Shown here in pieces: positions 1 through 5,957 of a stretch of DNA of 7,637 nt. The stretch is from the NCBI GenBank assembly GCA_015067375.1, contig SVMQ01000098.1, positions 1-7,637 on the forward strand. Reading direction: 5' to 3'. Made by a program: the position numbers and the translations under genes. This stretch comes from Oscillospiraceae bacterium. Its GTDB lineage: Bacteria; Bacillota; Clostridia; Oscillospirales; Ruminococcaceae. Below the pieces are notes generated by a model. It ran no database searches. It had not been told where the DNA came from and worked only from the letters and a program-made list of their open reading frames with translations. The stretch's first letter is position 1, and each line of letters opens with the position of its first letter.

Positions 1-15
1 TGTGATGTAATCCAT
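1..15 (-). CDS. Start of a downstream gene (partial), probably purine pathway
   Basis: An ATG at 15-13 is preceded by AAAGGA (28-23) with a 7-nt spacer, and the first codons read MDYIT before the window ends. Position and strand suggest the next gene of the same operon. The short start is compatible with a clostridial IMP cyclohydrolase of the PurO-like type, or with another pur enzyme, but five residues cannot decide this. Confidence 0.5.
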
Positions 16-105
16 AGTCTTTTCCTTTCTTTATCTGCCTTGCGGCAGGTCTGTAAGCCTTCTTGCGGATGAGGCGTCAACACCGCATCGCGTTTCTTAT
101 TTACC

Positions 106-128
106 GTAGGGGCGGATATCATCCGCCC
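106..128 (+). repeat. REP-like palindromic repeat, copy 3
   Basis: GTAG leads into a perfect 8-bp palindrome, GGGCGGAT (110-117) and ATCCGCCC (121-128), with a 3-nt loop. The GTAGGG head matches the two copies between purF and purM, while the stem sequence differs. It is the main feature of the 158-nt spacer 16-173, which otherwise holds only a small hairpin near 36-49 (CTGCC/GGCAG) and the ribosome binding site of the next gene. There is no U-tract on either side, so it is not an obvious terminator. Confidence 0.7.
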
Positions 129-173
129 GCCGAGCGTGCCAACGATATATATGACCGTTTGTCGGTACAGTTA

Positions 174-692
174 TCAGTCCTCAGCGAAATTGGAGGAGTC
201 CTCATAAGTCTTGGGATCCCACGGAGAAGCCTTTACAGCCTCGCCGACGTACAGTATCTCGCCGTTTCTTACTACCCACTCGATGTCCTCGTCAGCGATA
301 GGCGTGAACGAGAGCGTAAGACGGAATGCAGGGGTCAGCTCCTCAACAGGCATGAAATTGCTCGACATAGCAGAGAACAGCGTAGGCTCGAGATAATTGA
401 GCACTCTGCCGCAGGGTACGGTCTCATCGAAATCAAAGTCCTCGTCAGCGTAGAAATCATCGCCGTAGTAGTCCAGCAGAGCCAGCACATATTCCGCGGT
501 GTACTTGACCAGCTTGTTTACGGTGTCATCGGGCAGGCTCACGAAATGCGCCGCGCAAGCCTTGGTGTAGGAGTCCTCAAGACCCTTTGCTTCAAGTTTT
601 ATCTTCTTGTTGAAGATGTAGGAGAACACATCGCCCTCCATGCCGTTGAAGCGGCGGCTTTCAGTTACATTGATAAGCTTGTTGTTCATCAT
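174..692 (-). CDS. Conserved-looking protein of unknown function coupled to purN
   Basis: I do not recognise this 172-residue protein. It is acidic and soluble in character, with no signal peptide or membrane span. Residues 21-75 look mainly helical (KLVKYTAEYVLALLDYYG at 60-77). A strongly acidic stretch follows (DEDFDFDE, 83-90), then LNYLEPTLFSAM (98-109). A beta-like C-terminal part follows (FRLTLSFTPIADEDIEWVV at 123-141, then NGEILYVGE at 143-151). It does not carry the NG/WDDLG/FGG motifs of the array family. Translation starts within ATGA shared with the purN stop; a second ATG follows at once, so either Met may be used. There is no good ribosome binding site (a GGAG lies 13 nt away), so translation is probably coupled to purN. 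The dense packing supports its being a real gene. Confidence 0.85.
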   Translation of the reverse strand: MMNNKLINVTESRRFNGMEGDVFSYIFNKKIKLEAKGLEDSYTKACAAHFVSLPDDTVNKLVKYTAEYVLALLDYYGDDFYADEDFDFDETVPCGRVLNYLEPTLFSAMSSNFMPVEELTPAFRLTLSFTPIADEDIEWVVRNGEILYVGEAVKASPWDPKTYEDSSNFAED

Positions 693-1312
693 GATATTTC
701 TGCAACTCCATTCTTCACTGTAATTCTATCCTCACAGAAAAGAGATACCGCCTGAGGGAGTATCTTCCATTCTGCCTGTTCCATGATACGTTTCTGCAGT
801 GTTTCGGGGGTATCGCCGCCCTGCACCTCAACTGCCTTCTGCAGGATTATCGGGCCTGCATCGCACTCCGCTGTCACGAAATGCACCGTCGCGCCCGACA
901 CCTTTACGCCCTTTGCAAGCGCCGCCTCGTGGACGTGAAGCCCATAGAAGCCCTTGCCGCAGAAGCTGGGTATCAGTGCAGGATGCACGTTTATCATGCG
1001 GTTGGGGAAAGCGTCGCACACCTGCTCGTCCAGTATCGTCATAAATCCTGCATATACGATAAGGTCTGCCTTTTCCTCAATGAGCGCGTCGCGCATCGCC
1101 TTGCTGTAGGCGGCAACGTCCGCGTAGTCCTTTCTGACCAGCACGCGCGTCTTTATGCCGTTGTTCTTTGCCCTTTCGAGCGCGTAGGCGTCCGCCTTTG
1201 ACGCGATAACACAGGTTATCTTTCCGCCCTTTATCTCGCCGCGCTTCTCCGCGTCGATGAGCGCCTGCAGATTGGTGCCGCCGCCCGACACCAGTACGCA
1301 AATATTCTTCAT
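689..1312 (-). CDS. purN: Phosphoribosylglycinamide formyltransferase
   Basis: PurN transfers a formyl group from 10-formyl-THF to GAR, giving FGAR (step 3 of purine synthesis). The 207 residues match the family's normal length. The N terminus holds the phosphate-binding VLVSGGGTNLQALID (6-20). The catalytic triad is recognisable as N108 and H110 in NVHPALIPSF (108-117) and D151 in DAGPI (151-155), matching E. coli N106, H108 and D144. YAGFMTIL (87-94) and GKGFYGLHVHEAAL (119-132) are also typical. AAGGAG lies 5 nt before the ATG. It sits 16 nt after the paralogue array, and its TGA overlaps the next gene's ATG (ATGA). Nothing in the protein is unusual; only its separation from purM by six foreign genes is. 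Confidence 0.98.
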   Translation of the reverse strand: MKNICVLVSGGGTNLQALIDAEKRGEIKGGKITCVIASKADAYALERAKNNGIKTRVLVRKDYADVAAYSKAMRDALIEEKADLIVYAGFMTILDEQVCDAFPNRMINVHPALIPSFCGKGFYGLHVHEAALAKGVKVSGATVHFVTAECDAGPIILQKAVEVQGGDTPETLQKRIMEQAEWKILPQAVSLFCEDRITVKNGVAEIS

Positions 1313-1328
1313 GTCTGCTCCTTATTTC

Positions 1329-1895
1329 TTATTTTACCGACGAAAACAAGCCGCCGTAGTCGTCTATGTCATCGTCGTCCTCGTCAAGCGATATCTCGAT
1401 AACGCTGTACTTTGCCGCCTTGCTGAAAAGGTGCATTCGGCAGTCCGTTCGCGTGGCATATACCGAATACTCACCAAGGATAAGCTCGGTGGTGTCCTCG
1501 CTCCTGTCGCCCTTTTCAAGCTGTTTCAGCCACGGTCTGTCGTTTATCGTGAACGTTCCGCTGAACATAGTTTTCGCATAATAATCGGGATGCTTCATGA
1601 GCGTGCTGTCGTTCATCCTGAGCGACAGTGTGTTCACCGTCACGCCGTCGTCGGTGTGGCAGTGCATTCCCAGTGCGTTCCATGTATAGCAGGCTCGCTG
1701 TGCGGTCTGTGCGTTAAGCTGTGCGAGCGCCTGCTCGTCGATGTCCTCGTCAAACATATCGCGTTTCACTTCACCGAAAGAGGTCTTGTCAGCCTTTCCG
1801 AGAACGGCTGTAAGCTCCGATATATCGCACGGCAGAGTTATCGCCGCGCCGTTGAGCAACAAGCCGTTTTCAGACACATCCAGTGTCAGCCCCAT
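1329..1895 (-). CDS. Array protein 6: conserved protein of unknown function with acidic tail
   Basis: The last member of the array has 188 residues when started at the ATG at 1895; a GTG at 1910 would add five residues (MLRRG) but lacks a ribosome binding site. The family skeleton is present: LNGAAITLPCDISEL (14-28), VLGK (31-34), YTWNALG (70-76), a strand NTLSLRM (88-94), MFSGTFTINDRPW (110-122) and IEISL (166-170). It is followed by a tail unique in the array, DEDDDDIDD (171-179), ending GGLFSSVK. It lacks the MGFF extension. Between the LG and YTW blocks lies a longer alanine/glutamine-rich insert (about 50-69), similar in place to the insert in proteins 3 and 4. purN starts 16 nt downstream. 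Function is unknown. Confidence 0.92.
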   Translation of the reverse strand: MGLTLDVSENGLLLNGAAITLPCDISELTAVLGKADKTSFGEVKRDMFDEDIDEQALAQLNAQTAQRACYTWNALGMHCHTDDGVTVNTLSLRMNDSTLMKHPDYYAKTMFSGTFTINDRPWLKQLEKGDRSEDTTELILGEYSVYATRTDCRMHLFSKAAKYSVIEISLDEDDDDIDDYGGLFSSVK

Positions 1896-1901
1896 ACCGC
1901 G

Positions 1902-1905
1902 CCTC
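1902..1905 (-). promoter_or_regulatory. Ribosome binding site that sets the start of array protein 6
   Basis: GAGG overlaps the TGA stop of array protein 5 and lies 6 nt before the ATG at 1895. It supports that ATG over the GTG at 1910, which has no suitable site in front of it. The arrangement implies that ribosomes ending on gene 5 re-start on gene 6. Confidence 0.7.
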
Positions 1906-2413
1906 AGCACAGGCTTATCTCGATTCCCGAATAAGCGCCGTTACAGCCCTCGCTGTCGCCCTTGTCAAAGTCAACATACTCGGACACCAGCGAAAGTCCG
2001 TCAAACTCGCGCTTGCGGAAAAATCCGTCCATATCCTCGCCCTCGAACATGGTCTGCTCCCACGGCATACCGTTGATGGTGAGAGTACCCTTGTAGAGCG
2101 TTCTGGGGTCGTATTTCAGCTCCATGTCGCCCTTGTTCACCTTGATGCCGATGCAGTGAACGATGCCGTTGCCCCTTGTGTAGCAGTAAAGTCCGAGGTC
2201 GTCCCATGTGTAGTTGACGTTAGCGCCGTTTTCGCCGACGAACTTTCTCGCCTTGCCGAAGGTCTTGCACAGCATATCTATGTGACAGGGTATCTCAACC
2301 GCCTTGCCGTTGACCGACATAACGTTCTTTGCAACGTCGATGGTGAGTGCGGATGCGTCAATGGTCGGCTTTGCGCCGCCGAAAAGGTTCTTGAAAAAAT
2401 CGAAAAATCCCAT
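1904..2413 (-). CDS. Array protein 5: conserved protein of unknown function, tandem paralogue family
   Basis: The 169-residue protein begins MGFFDFFKNLFGG. I chose the ATG at 2413, although the frame stays open upstream to 2512. AGGAG (2425-2421) sits 7 nt before this ATG just after the protein 4 stop, and the residues from here match the starts of proteins 2-4. A longer form would also overlap protein 4. Core motifs are VNGKAVEIPCHID (34-46), TFGK (51-54), YTWDDLG (68-74), a strand VHCIGIKV (85-92), LYKGTLTINGMPW (106-118) and a final IEISLC (164-169). The start has T-runs of 5 and 6 bases separated by CGA. Protein 6 follows after 8 nt, with its ribosome binding site overlapping this stop. 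Function is unknown. Confidence 0.92.
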   Translation of the reverse strand: MGFFDFFKNLFGGAKPTIDASALTIDVAKNVMSVNGKAVEIPCHIDMLCKTFGKARKFVGENGANVNYTWDDLGLYCYTRGNGIVHCIGIKVNKGDMELKYDPRTLYKGTLTINGMPWEQTMFEGEDMDGFFRKREFDGLSLVSEYVDFDKGDSEGCNGAYSGIEISLC

Positions 2414-2426
2414 GGTCGTTCTCCTG

Positions 2427-3023
2427 TTATGTGTTAAGCGATATCTGAATATTCGCGTAATGCTTGTCGGTGCGCTTCTTGTCCTTGAAATCGCGGTCAG
2501 TAAAGCTACCATATATAATGTGTCTGCCCAGCACCCTGCCCTTGCTGGCGCTGTTGCTGTACTTCGGCTTGACAGGCTTTAAAAACTCGAACCAGTGTGC
2601 GCCGTTTATCGTCAGCGTGCCGCCGAACATATTTGTGGGATAATGCTCGGGGTCATCATGGTCAACTCTGGGGCGAAGCCTCACCATAAGCGTTTTTGCG
2701 TACCTGCCCTCGTTCGTAAACGCGTACAATCCGAGATCATCCCACGCGAAGTTCGCGCGCTGCTCGCTGACCGAGCGGTTTATCATGTCATTGTCTTCCT
2801 GCGTCAGATACTCGATGTTCACCTTGCCGAAGGTCTCTTTCTCCGCCTCGCCGAAAAGCTGTACAAGCTCCTCCATCTTTATCGGCAGAGTGAACTGCTT
2901 TCCGTTTATCTCGACATACTCCTCGGCGACGTTTATCGCGATGTTCTGCGAGGGCGTCCTGTCATAGTCCTCGGCGGGATCGTGTTCCTCAATAACAGGC
3001 TCGTTTTTCCTGAAAAATCCCAT
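2427..3023 (-). CDS. Array protein 4: conserved protein of unknown function, recent duplicate of protein 3
   Basis: This 198-residue partner of protein 3 has a shortened start (MGFFRKNEP). It keeps YDRTPSQNI, INGKQFTLPIKMEEL (39-53), LFGE (56-59), FAWDDLG (92-98), MFGGTLTINGAHW (132-144) and IQISL (192-196). Differences from protein 3 concentrate at charged surface-like positions, for example 60-63, the stretch after FTNEGRYA and around 154-165. The core blocks are nearly unchanged, which is the pattern expected if an exposed face is diversifying. AGGAG (3035-3031) lies 7 nt before the ATG, in a 20-nt gap. The 13-nt gap to the next gene repeats the same ribosome binding site context. Function is unknown. 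Confidence 0.93.
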   Translation of the reverse strand: MGFFRKNEPVIEEHDPAEDYDRTPSQNIAINVAEEYVEINGKQFTLPIKMEELVQLFGEAEKETFGKVNIEYLTQEDNDMINRSVSEQRANFAWDDLGLYAFTNEGRYAKTLMVRLRPRVDHDDPEHYPTNMFGGTLTINGAHWFEFLKPVKPKYSNSASKGRVLGRHIIYGSFTDRDFKDKKRTDKHYANIQISLNT

Positions 3024-3043
3024 GCTCGTTCTCCTGTTCTGAA

Positions 3044-3649
3044 TTATGATCTCAGTGATATCTGAATATGTCCGTAGTGCTTATCTGTGCGCTTTTTGTC
3101 CTTGAACTCGCGCTCGGTAAAGTCGCCGTATATCACATATCTGCCCAGCGCTCTGCTCTTGTTGCTGCTGTTGCTGTATTCGGGCTTTGCAGGCTTTATA
3201 AACTCAAACCAGTGCGCGCCGTTTACTGTCAGCGTACCGCCGAACATATTCTTTGGATAATGCTCGGGGTCTTCCCTGTCAACACACGGACGAAGCATCA
3301 CCAGCAGACAATCCGCGTATCTGCCCTCGTTCGTAAACACATACAGTCCGAGGTCATCCCACGAGAAATTCGCGCGCTGTTCGCTGACGGAGTTGTTTAT
3401 CATATCGTTCTGCTCCTGCGTCAGAAACTCGATGTTCACCTTGCCGAACGTGTGCTTTTTCGGCTCGCCGAAAAGCTGTACAAGCTCCTCCATCTTTATC
3501 GGGAGAGTGAACTGCTTGCCGTTTATCTCGACGTATTCCTCGGTGACGTTTATCGCGATGTTCTGAGATGGCGTTCTGTCGTAGTCCTCGGCAGGGTCGT
3601 GTTCATCGACAGCAGGCTCGTTCTTCTTAAAAAGGTCTAAAAATCCCAT
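3044..3649 (-). CDS. Array protein 3: conserved protein of unknown function, recent duplicate of protein 4
   Basis: This 201-residue member begins MGFLDLFKKNEP, followed by an acidic linker and YDRTPSQNI (23-31). The core has INGKQFTLPIKMEEL (42-56), LFGEP (59-63), FSWDDLG (95-101), FTNEGRY (105-111), MFGGTLTVNGAHW (135-147) and the final IQISL (195-199). In the LPC position of other members it has LPI, as does protein 4. A hand alignment with protein 4 gives about 160 identities in 198 aligned positions, so the pair is a recent tandem duplication; the three residues LDL are absent from protein 4. A good GGAGG (3660-3656) lies 6 nt before the ATG, inside the end of the preceding gene. It is likely cytosolic; function is unknown. 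Confidence 0.93.
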   Translation of the reverse strand: MGFLDLFKKNEPAVDEHDPAEDYDRTPSQNIAINVTEEYVEINGKQFTLPIKMEELVQLFGEPKKHTFGKVNIEFLTQEQNDMINNSVSEQRANFSWDDLGLYVFTNEGRYADCLLVMLRPCVDREDPEHYPKNMFGGTLTVNGAHWFEFIKPAKPEYSNSSNKSRALGRYVIYGDFTEREFKDKKRTDKHYGHIQISLRS

Positions 3650-3651
3650 GC

Positions 3652-4191
3652 TCAGCCTCCAAGTTTAAGCTCAGTCTTTTTGTTGATGCCAAGCGAGCGC
3701 ACCTGCCCCTTTGGCTTTTTCGCAACACTTGCACACAGCGTGAAATTTCCGTGATGCACCAGCTTGAACGGAAGCTTCATGCCGTCAAGCTTCGGCTGTT
3801 TCTCGTCAACGAAAAGGGTCATCCAGTCCGCGCCGTCCACTGTCACAGTGCCGCCGAAGATGTTCTTCGTGGAGTTCAGTGCGTACTTCTTCTCGTTAGG
3901 GAAAAGCTGGAGCGAGATGCAGTTCACGCTCTCGTCGTCCCTCGAATACGCGACTATCCCAAGCTTGTGCCACAGATAGATGTACCGCACGCCCGTGCCG
4001 CCGATGTTGTCCATGGACAGGGTGTAGTCGCCGAATATGCCCGTAAGCTCGTCCTTGTGACAGGGCATGGTCAGCTTCGTGCCGTTGATGTCAAGCTCCT
4101 CCGCGGTGAGCGCGAATGTGATGTGCTGTGACGGCGTGGTGTCGAAGTCCTCAACAGAGGGGGCTTTTCTGAATATATCGAAAAATCCCAT
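3652..4191 (-). CDS. Array protein 2: conserved protein of unknown function, tandem paralogue family
   Basis: The 179-residue second member of the array begins MGFFDIFRKA, a short hydrophobic/basic start shared with array proteins 3-5. A DFDTTPSQHI linker (15-24) matches YDRTPSQNI in proteins 3 and 4. Core motifs are INGTKLTMPCHKDEL (35-49), IFGD (52-55), YLWHKLG (72-78), a strand CISLQL (91-96) and IFGGTVTVDGADW (111-123). The region after 130 is lysine-rich and lacks the IxISL ending of most paralogues, so the C terminus has diverged. The start lies 2 nt after the stop of protein 1, with only a distant AAAGG, which suggests translational coupling. Its last codons (GGA GGC) double as the GGAGG ribosome binding site of the next gene. 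Function is unknown. Confidence 0.92.
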   Translation of the reverse strand: MGFFDIFRKAPSVEDFDTTPSQHITFALTAEELDINGTKLTMPCHKDELTGIFGDYTLSMDNIGGTGVRYIYLWHKLGIVAYSRDDESVNCISLQLFPNEKKYALNSTKNIFGGTVTVDGADWMTLFVDEKQPKLDGMKLPFKLVHHGNFTLCASVAKKPKGQVRSLGINKKTELKLGG

Positions 4192-4193
4192 GC

Positions 4194-4697
4194 TTACCGT
4201 CTGCCTTTCTTATTAAAGCTGATATGCGTGTAGTCCTCTTCCGTCAGACAATTTTCGGTATGATACCAGTCGGCAAGCTCCGCGAATACCTTGAATTTGC
4301 CGTAGTCCACCTTTTTAAATGTCTCGGTCTCCGAAAGCTCACCGTCCCTGATAAGCTCTATCCATGGTCTGCCGTTGATGGTGATATTGCCGCTGAACAT
4401 CTTCTTAGGATAGAACGACGGCTCGTTGTGACCTTTCATTTTTGTGGGTCTGAGTCGGAATTCCAGCGTTGCGACCGCAAAGCCGTTGTAGGTATACGCA
4501 AGCACTCCATGCTCGTGCCACACATAGTTGGTGCGCACAGGCAGAGCCGCATTAAGGCTCTCGCTAAGTCCTGCGACCTCGCCGAAAACGTACTTTTCAG
4601 GCTCTCCGAAGATCTCTTTCAGCGTATCGATATGACACGGGATCTCGATAGCCCTGTCGCCTATCACCAGAAATTGCTTTAATAACTCGATATCCAT
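4194..4697 (-). CDS. Array protein 1: conserved protein of unknown function, tandem paralogue family
   Basis: This is the first of six adjacent genes for one protein family; I cannot name a function. The 167 residues carry the family skeleton: a short strand with IEIPCHID (17-24), then LKEIFGEP (26-33), YVWHEHG (58-64), a strand LEFRLRP (78-84), and the block MFSGNITINGRPW (100-112). It ends with an ISF strand at 159-161. The pattern suggests a small, soluble, mainly beta fold. It lacks the MGFF-type N-terminal extension of array proteins 2-5 and starts almost directly at the first core strand. The start has only a weak upstream AAAG, so translation may depend on readthrough from purM or on the preceding hairpin. 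The next gene begins 2 nt after its stop. No signal peptide or membrane segment is seen. Confidence 0.92.
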   Translation of the reverse strand: MDIELLKQFLVIGDRAIEIPCHIDTLKEIFGEPEKYVFGEVAGLSESLNAALPVRTNYVWHEHGVLAYTYNGFAVATLEFRLRPTKMKGHNEPSFYPKKMFSGNITINGRPWIELIRDGELSETETFKKVDYGKFKVFAELADWYHTENCLTEEDYTHISFNKKGRR

Positions 4698-4715
4698 ATT
4701 TCTTTATATACCCGT

Positions 4716-4744
4716 TTCGGGGGCAGAAATATTCCGCTCCCGAA
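4716..4744 (-). promoter_or_regulatory. Strong intergenic hairpin between purM and the paralogue array
   Basis: In the minus-strand transcript the arms 4744-4732 and 4728-4716 pair over 13 positions around a 3-nt loop, with one C-A mismatch and one G-U. It begins 9 nt after the purM stop and ends 18 nt before the first array gene. The 3' side reads ACGGGTATATAAAG with no run of U, so it is not a standard terminator. It could be an RNA processing or stabilising element, or a leaky attenuator setting array expression relative to purFM; the role is inference. Confidence 0.6.
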
Positions 4745-4753
4745 TGGTTATTC

Positions 4754-5791
4754 TTATGCAAAAATTACGCCGTCGTTGCCTGCAACAGTTTCACCGATGA
4801 TGTACGCCTGCTCGCCGTTTGCCTGCAGTATCTCAACTGTCTTTTCAGCGTCAGCCTTGTCAACGATGAGCATCATACCGATACCCATGTTGAAGGTGTT
4901 GTACATATCGTGCTCGGGGATGTTACCCTTATCCTGCATCAGCTTAAAGATAGCAGGCACCTCGTAGCTTGCCTTGTTGATCTTGGCGGAAACGCCCTCG
5001 GGCAGTACACGGGGGATATTCTCATAGAAGCCGCCGCCTGTGATGTGGGAGATGCCCTTTACCGTCACCTTGCTGATAACGTCCAGCACAGGCTTTACAT
5101 AAATTCTTGTGGGAGTCAGCAGAGCCTCGCCGAGGGTCTTGCCAAGCTCGGGGTAGAATACCTTGAGGTTCTCCTCATTTACGTCGAACACCTTTCTCAC
5201 GAGCGAGAAGCCGTTGGAGTGTACGCCGCTGGAAGCGATGCCGATGATAGCGTCGCCTGCCTTGATAGCGGAGGGGTCAAGTATCTTGCTCTTGTCCACG
5301 ATACCTGTGGAGTAGCCTGCAATGTCGTAGTCGTCATCGGGCATCATGCCGGGATGCTCGGCGGTCTCGCCGCCTACCAGTGCGCAGCCGCTCATAACAC
5401 AGCCGTCAGCCACGCCCTTAACTATCTCAGCGACCTTTTCGGGAACGTTCTTGCCGATAGCGATGTAGTCGAGGAAGAACAGAGGCTTTGCGCCGCAGCA
5501 GATGATGTCGTTGACGCACATTGCAACCGCGTCGATGCCGATGGTGTCATGCTTGTCCATGAGCATTGCGATCTTGAGCTTTGTGCCTACGCCGTCTGTG
5601 CCGCTTACCAGTACAGGCTCCTTGATGTCTGTCAGATCAGGCTGGAACAGACCGCCGAAGCCGCCGATGCCGCTGATGCAGCCGGGTATCCTTGTGCGCT
5701 CAACGTCGCCCTTCATCAGGCGAACGCCCTCATAGCCTGCTGTTACGTCAACGCCTGCTGCCTTGTAGCTTTCGCTGTAACTGTTGTTCAT
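4754..5791 (-). CDS. purM: Phosphoribosylformylglycinamidine cyclo-ligase (AIR synthetase)
   Basis: PurM closes the imidazole ring, converting FGAM and ATP to AIR in step 5 of de novo purine synthesis; it is a cytosolic homodimer. All 345 residues fit the family's normal length. Visible family signatures are [11 protein letters not shown] (13-23), the glycine-rich GIGGFGGLF (41-49), [15 protein letters not shown] (61-75) and [16 protein letters not shown] (81-96). They continue with FFLDYIA (105-111), [13 protein letters not shown] (138-150), [17 protein letters not shown] (185-201), [15 protein letters not shown] (250-264) and TFNMGIGMM (299-307). The last motif belongs to the C-terminal AIRS domain. 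The ATG is supported by AGGAG with GGAG at 5803-5800, 8 nt upstream. Nothing unusual is seen. It is followed after 56 nt, including a strong hairpin, by the paralogue array rather than directly by purN. Confidence 0.98.
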   Translation of the reverse strand: MNNSYSESYKAAGVDVTAGYEGVRLMKGDVERTRIPGCISGIGGFGGLFQPDLTDIKEPVLVSGTDGVGTKLKIAMLMDKHDTIGIDAVAMCVNDIICCGAKPLFFLDYIAIGKNVPEKVAEIVKGVADGCVMSGCALVGGETAEHPGMMPDDDYDIAGYSTGIVDKSKILDPSAIKAGDAIIGIASSGVHSNGFSLVRKVFDVNEENLKVFYPELGKTLGEALLTPTRIYVKPVLDVISKVTVKGISHITGGGFYENIPRVLPEGVSAKINKASYEVPAIFKLMQDKGNIPEHDMYNTFNMGIGMMLIVDKADAEKTVEILQANGEQAYIIGETVAGNDGVIFA

Positions 5792-5826
5792 AGTAGTTTC
5801 TCCTTTTTATGTCATGGTTGGTTTAT

Positions 5827-5851
5827 CGTAGGGACACAGTGCGCTGTGTCC
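5827..5851 (+). repeat. REP-like palindromic repeat, copy 1
   Basis: The head CGTAGGG runs into a perfect 8-bp palindrome, GGACACAG (5832-5839) and CTGTGTCC (5844-5851), with loop TGCG. It lies in the purF-purM spacer and faces the copy at 5919-5942. The rest of this spacer (5792-5957) is AT-rich filler, apart from the purM ribosome binding site (GGAG at 5800-5803). The hairpin also forms in the minus-strand transcript and might affect mRNA processing or stability between purF and purM; that is inference. Confidence 0.7.
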
Positions 5852-5918
5852 GAAAGGTTAATTGCATTTTGGTTCGTGGTCACAGCATAAATAAATAGTA
5901 TGCGCGCGACCGCACAAC

Positions 5919-5942
5919 GGTCACAGCACGCTGTGACCCTAC
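5919..5942 (-). repeat. REP-like palindromic repeat, copy 2
   Basis: GGTCACAG (5919-5926) and CTGTGACC (5931-5938) form an 8-bp stem around a 4-nt loop. On the minus strand the palindrome is preceded by TGTAGGG, the same head as the copies at 5827 and 106. This copy runs in the opposite orientation to the one at 5827-5851. A 10-base piece of its left arm, GGTCACAGCA, recurs at 5878-5887 and could be a decayed half copy. There is no U-tract, so a factor-independent terminator is unlikely. Membership of a dispersed family is inferred from the shared head and layout. Confidence 0.7.
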
Positions 5943-5957
5943 ATTCGCCGCACAACA

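Noticed and set aside
1896..1910. GTG start for array protein 6 at 1910
   Set aside because: There is no ribosome binding site at the right distance, while the ATG at 1895 has GAGG 6 nt upstream.
2414..2512. Upstream extension of array protein 5 to 2512
   Set aside because: It overlaps array protein 4, the added 33 residues match nothing in the paralogues, and the ATG at 2413 has a good AGGAG and the conserved MGFF start.
2427..3649. CRISPR or short direct-repeat array
   Set aside because: The periodic similarity is explained by homologous coding genes of about 600 bp; there are no short regularly spaced repeats with spacers.
4716..4744. Factor-independent terminator after purM
   Set aside because: The stem is strong but no U-tract follows on the minus strand; the sequence after it is ACGGGTATAT.
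4910..5890. Long plus-strand open frames opposite purM and purF (for example 4910-5890 and 5985-7025)
   Set aside because: They lie fully antisense to genes with clear family motifs, and their translations show no recognisable domains; they are shadows of high-GC minus-strand genes.
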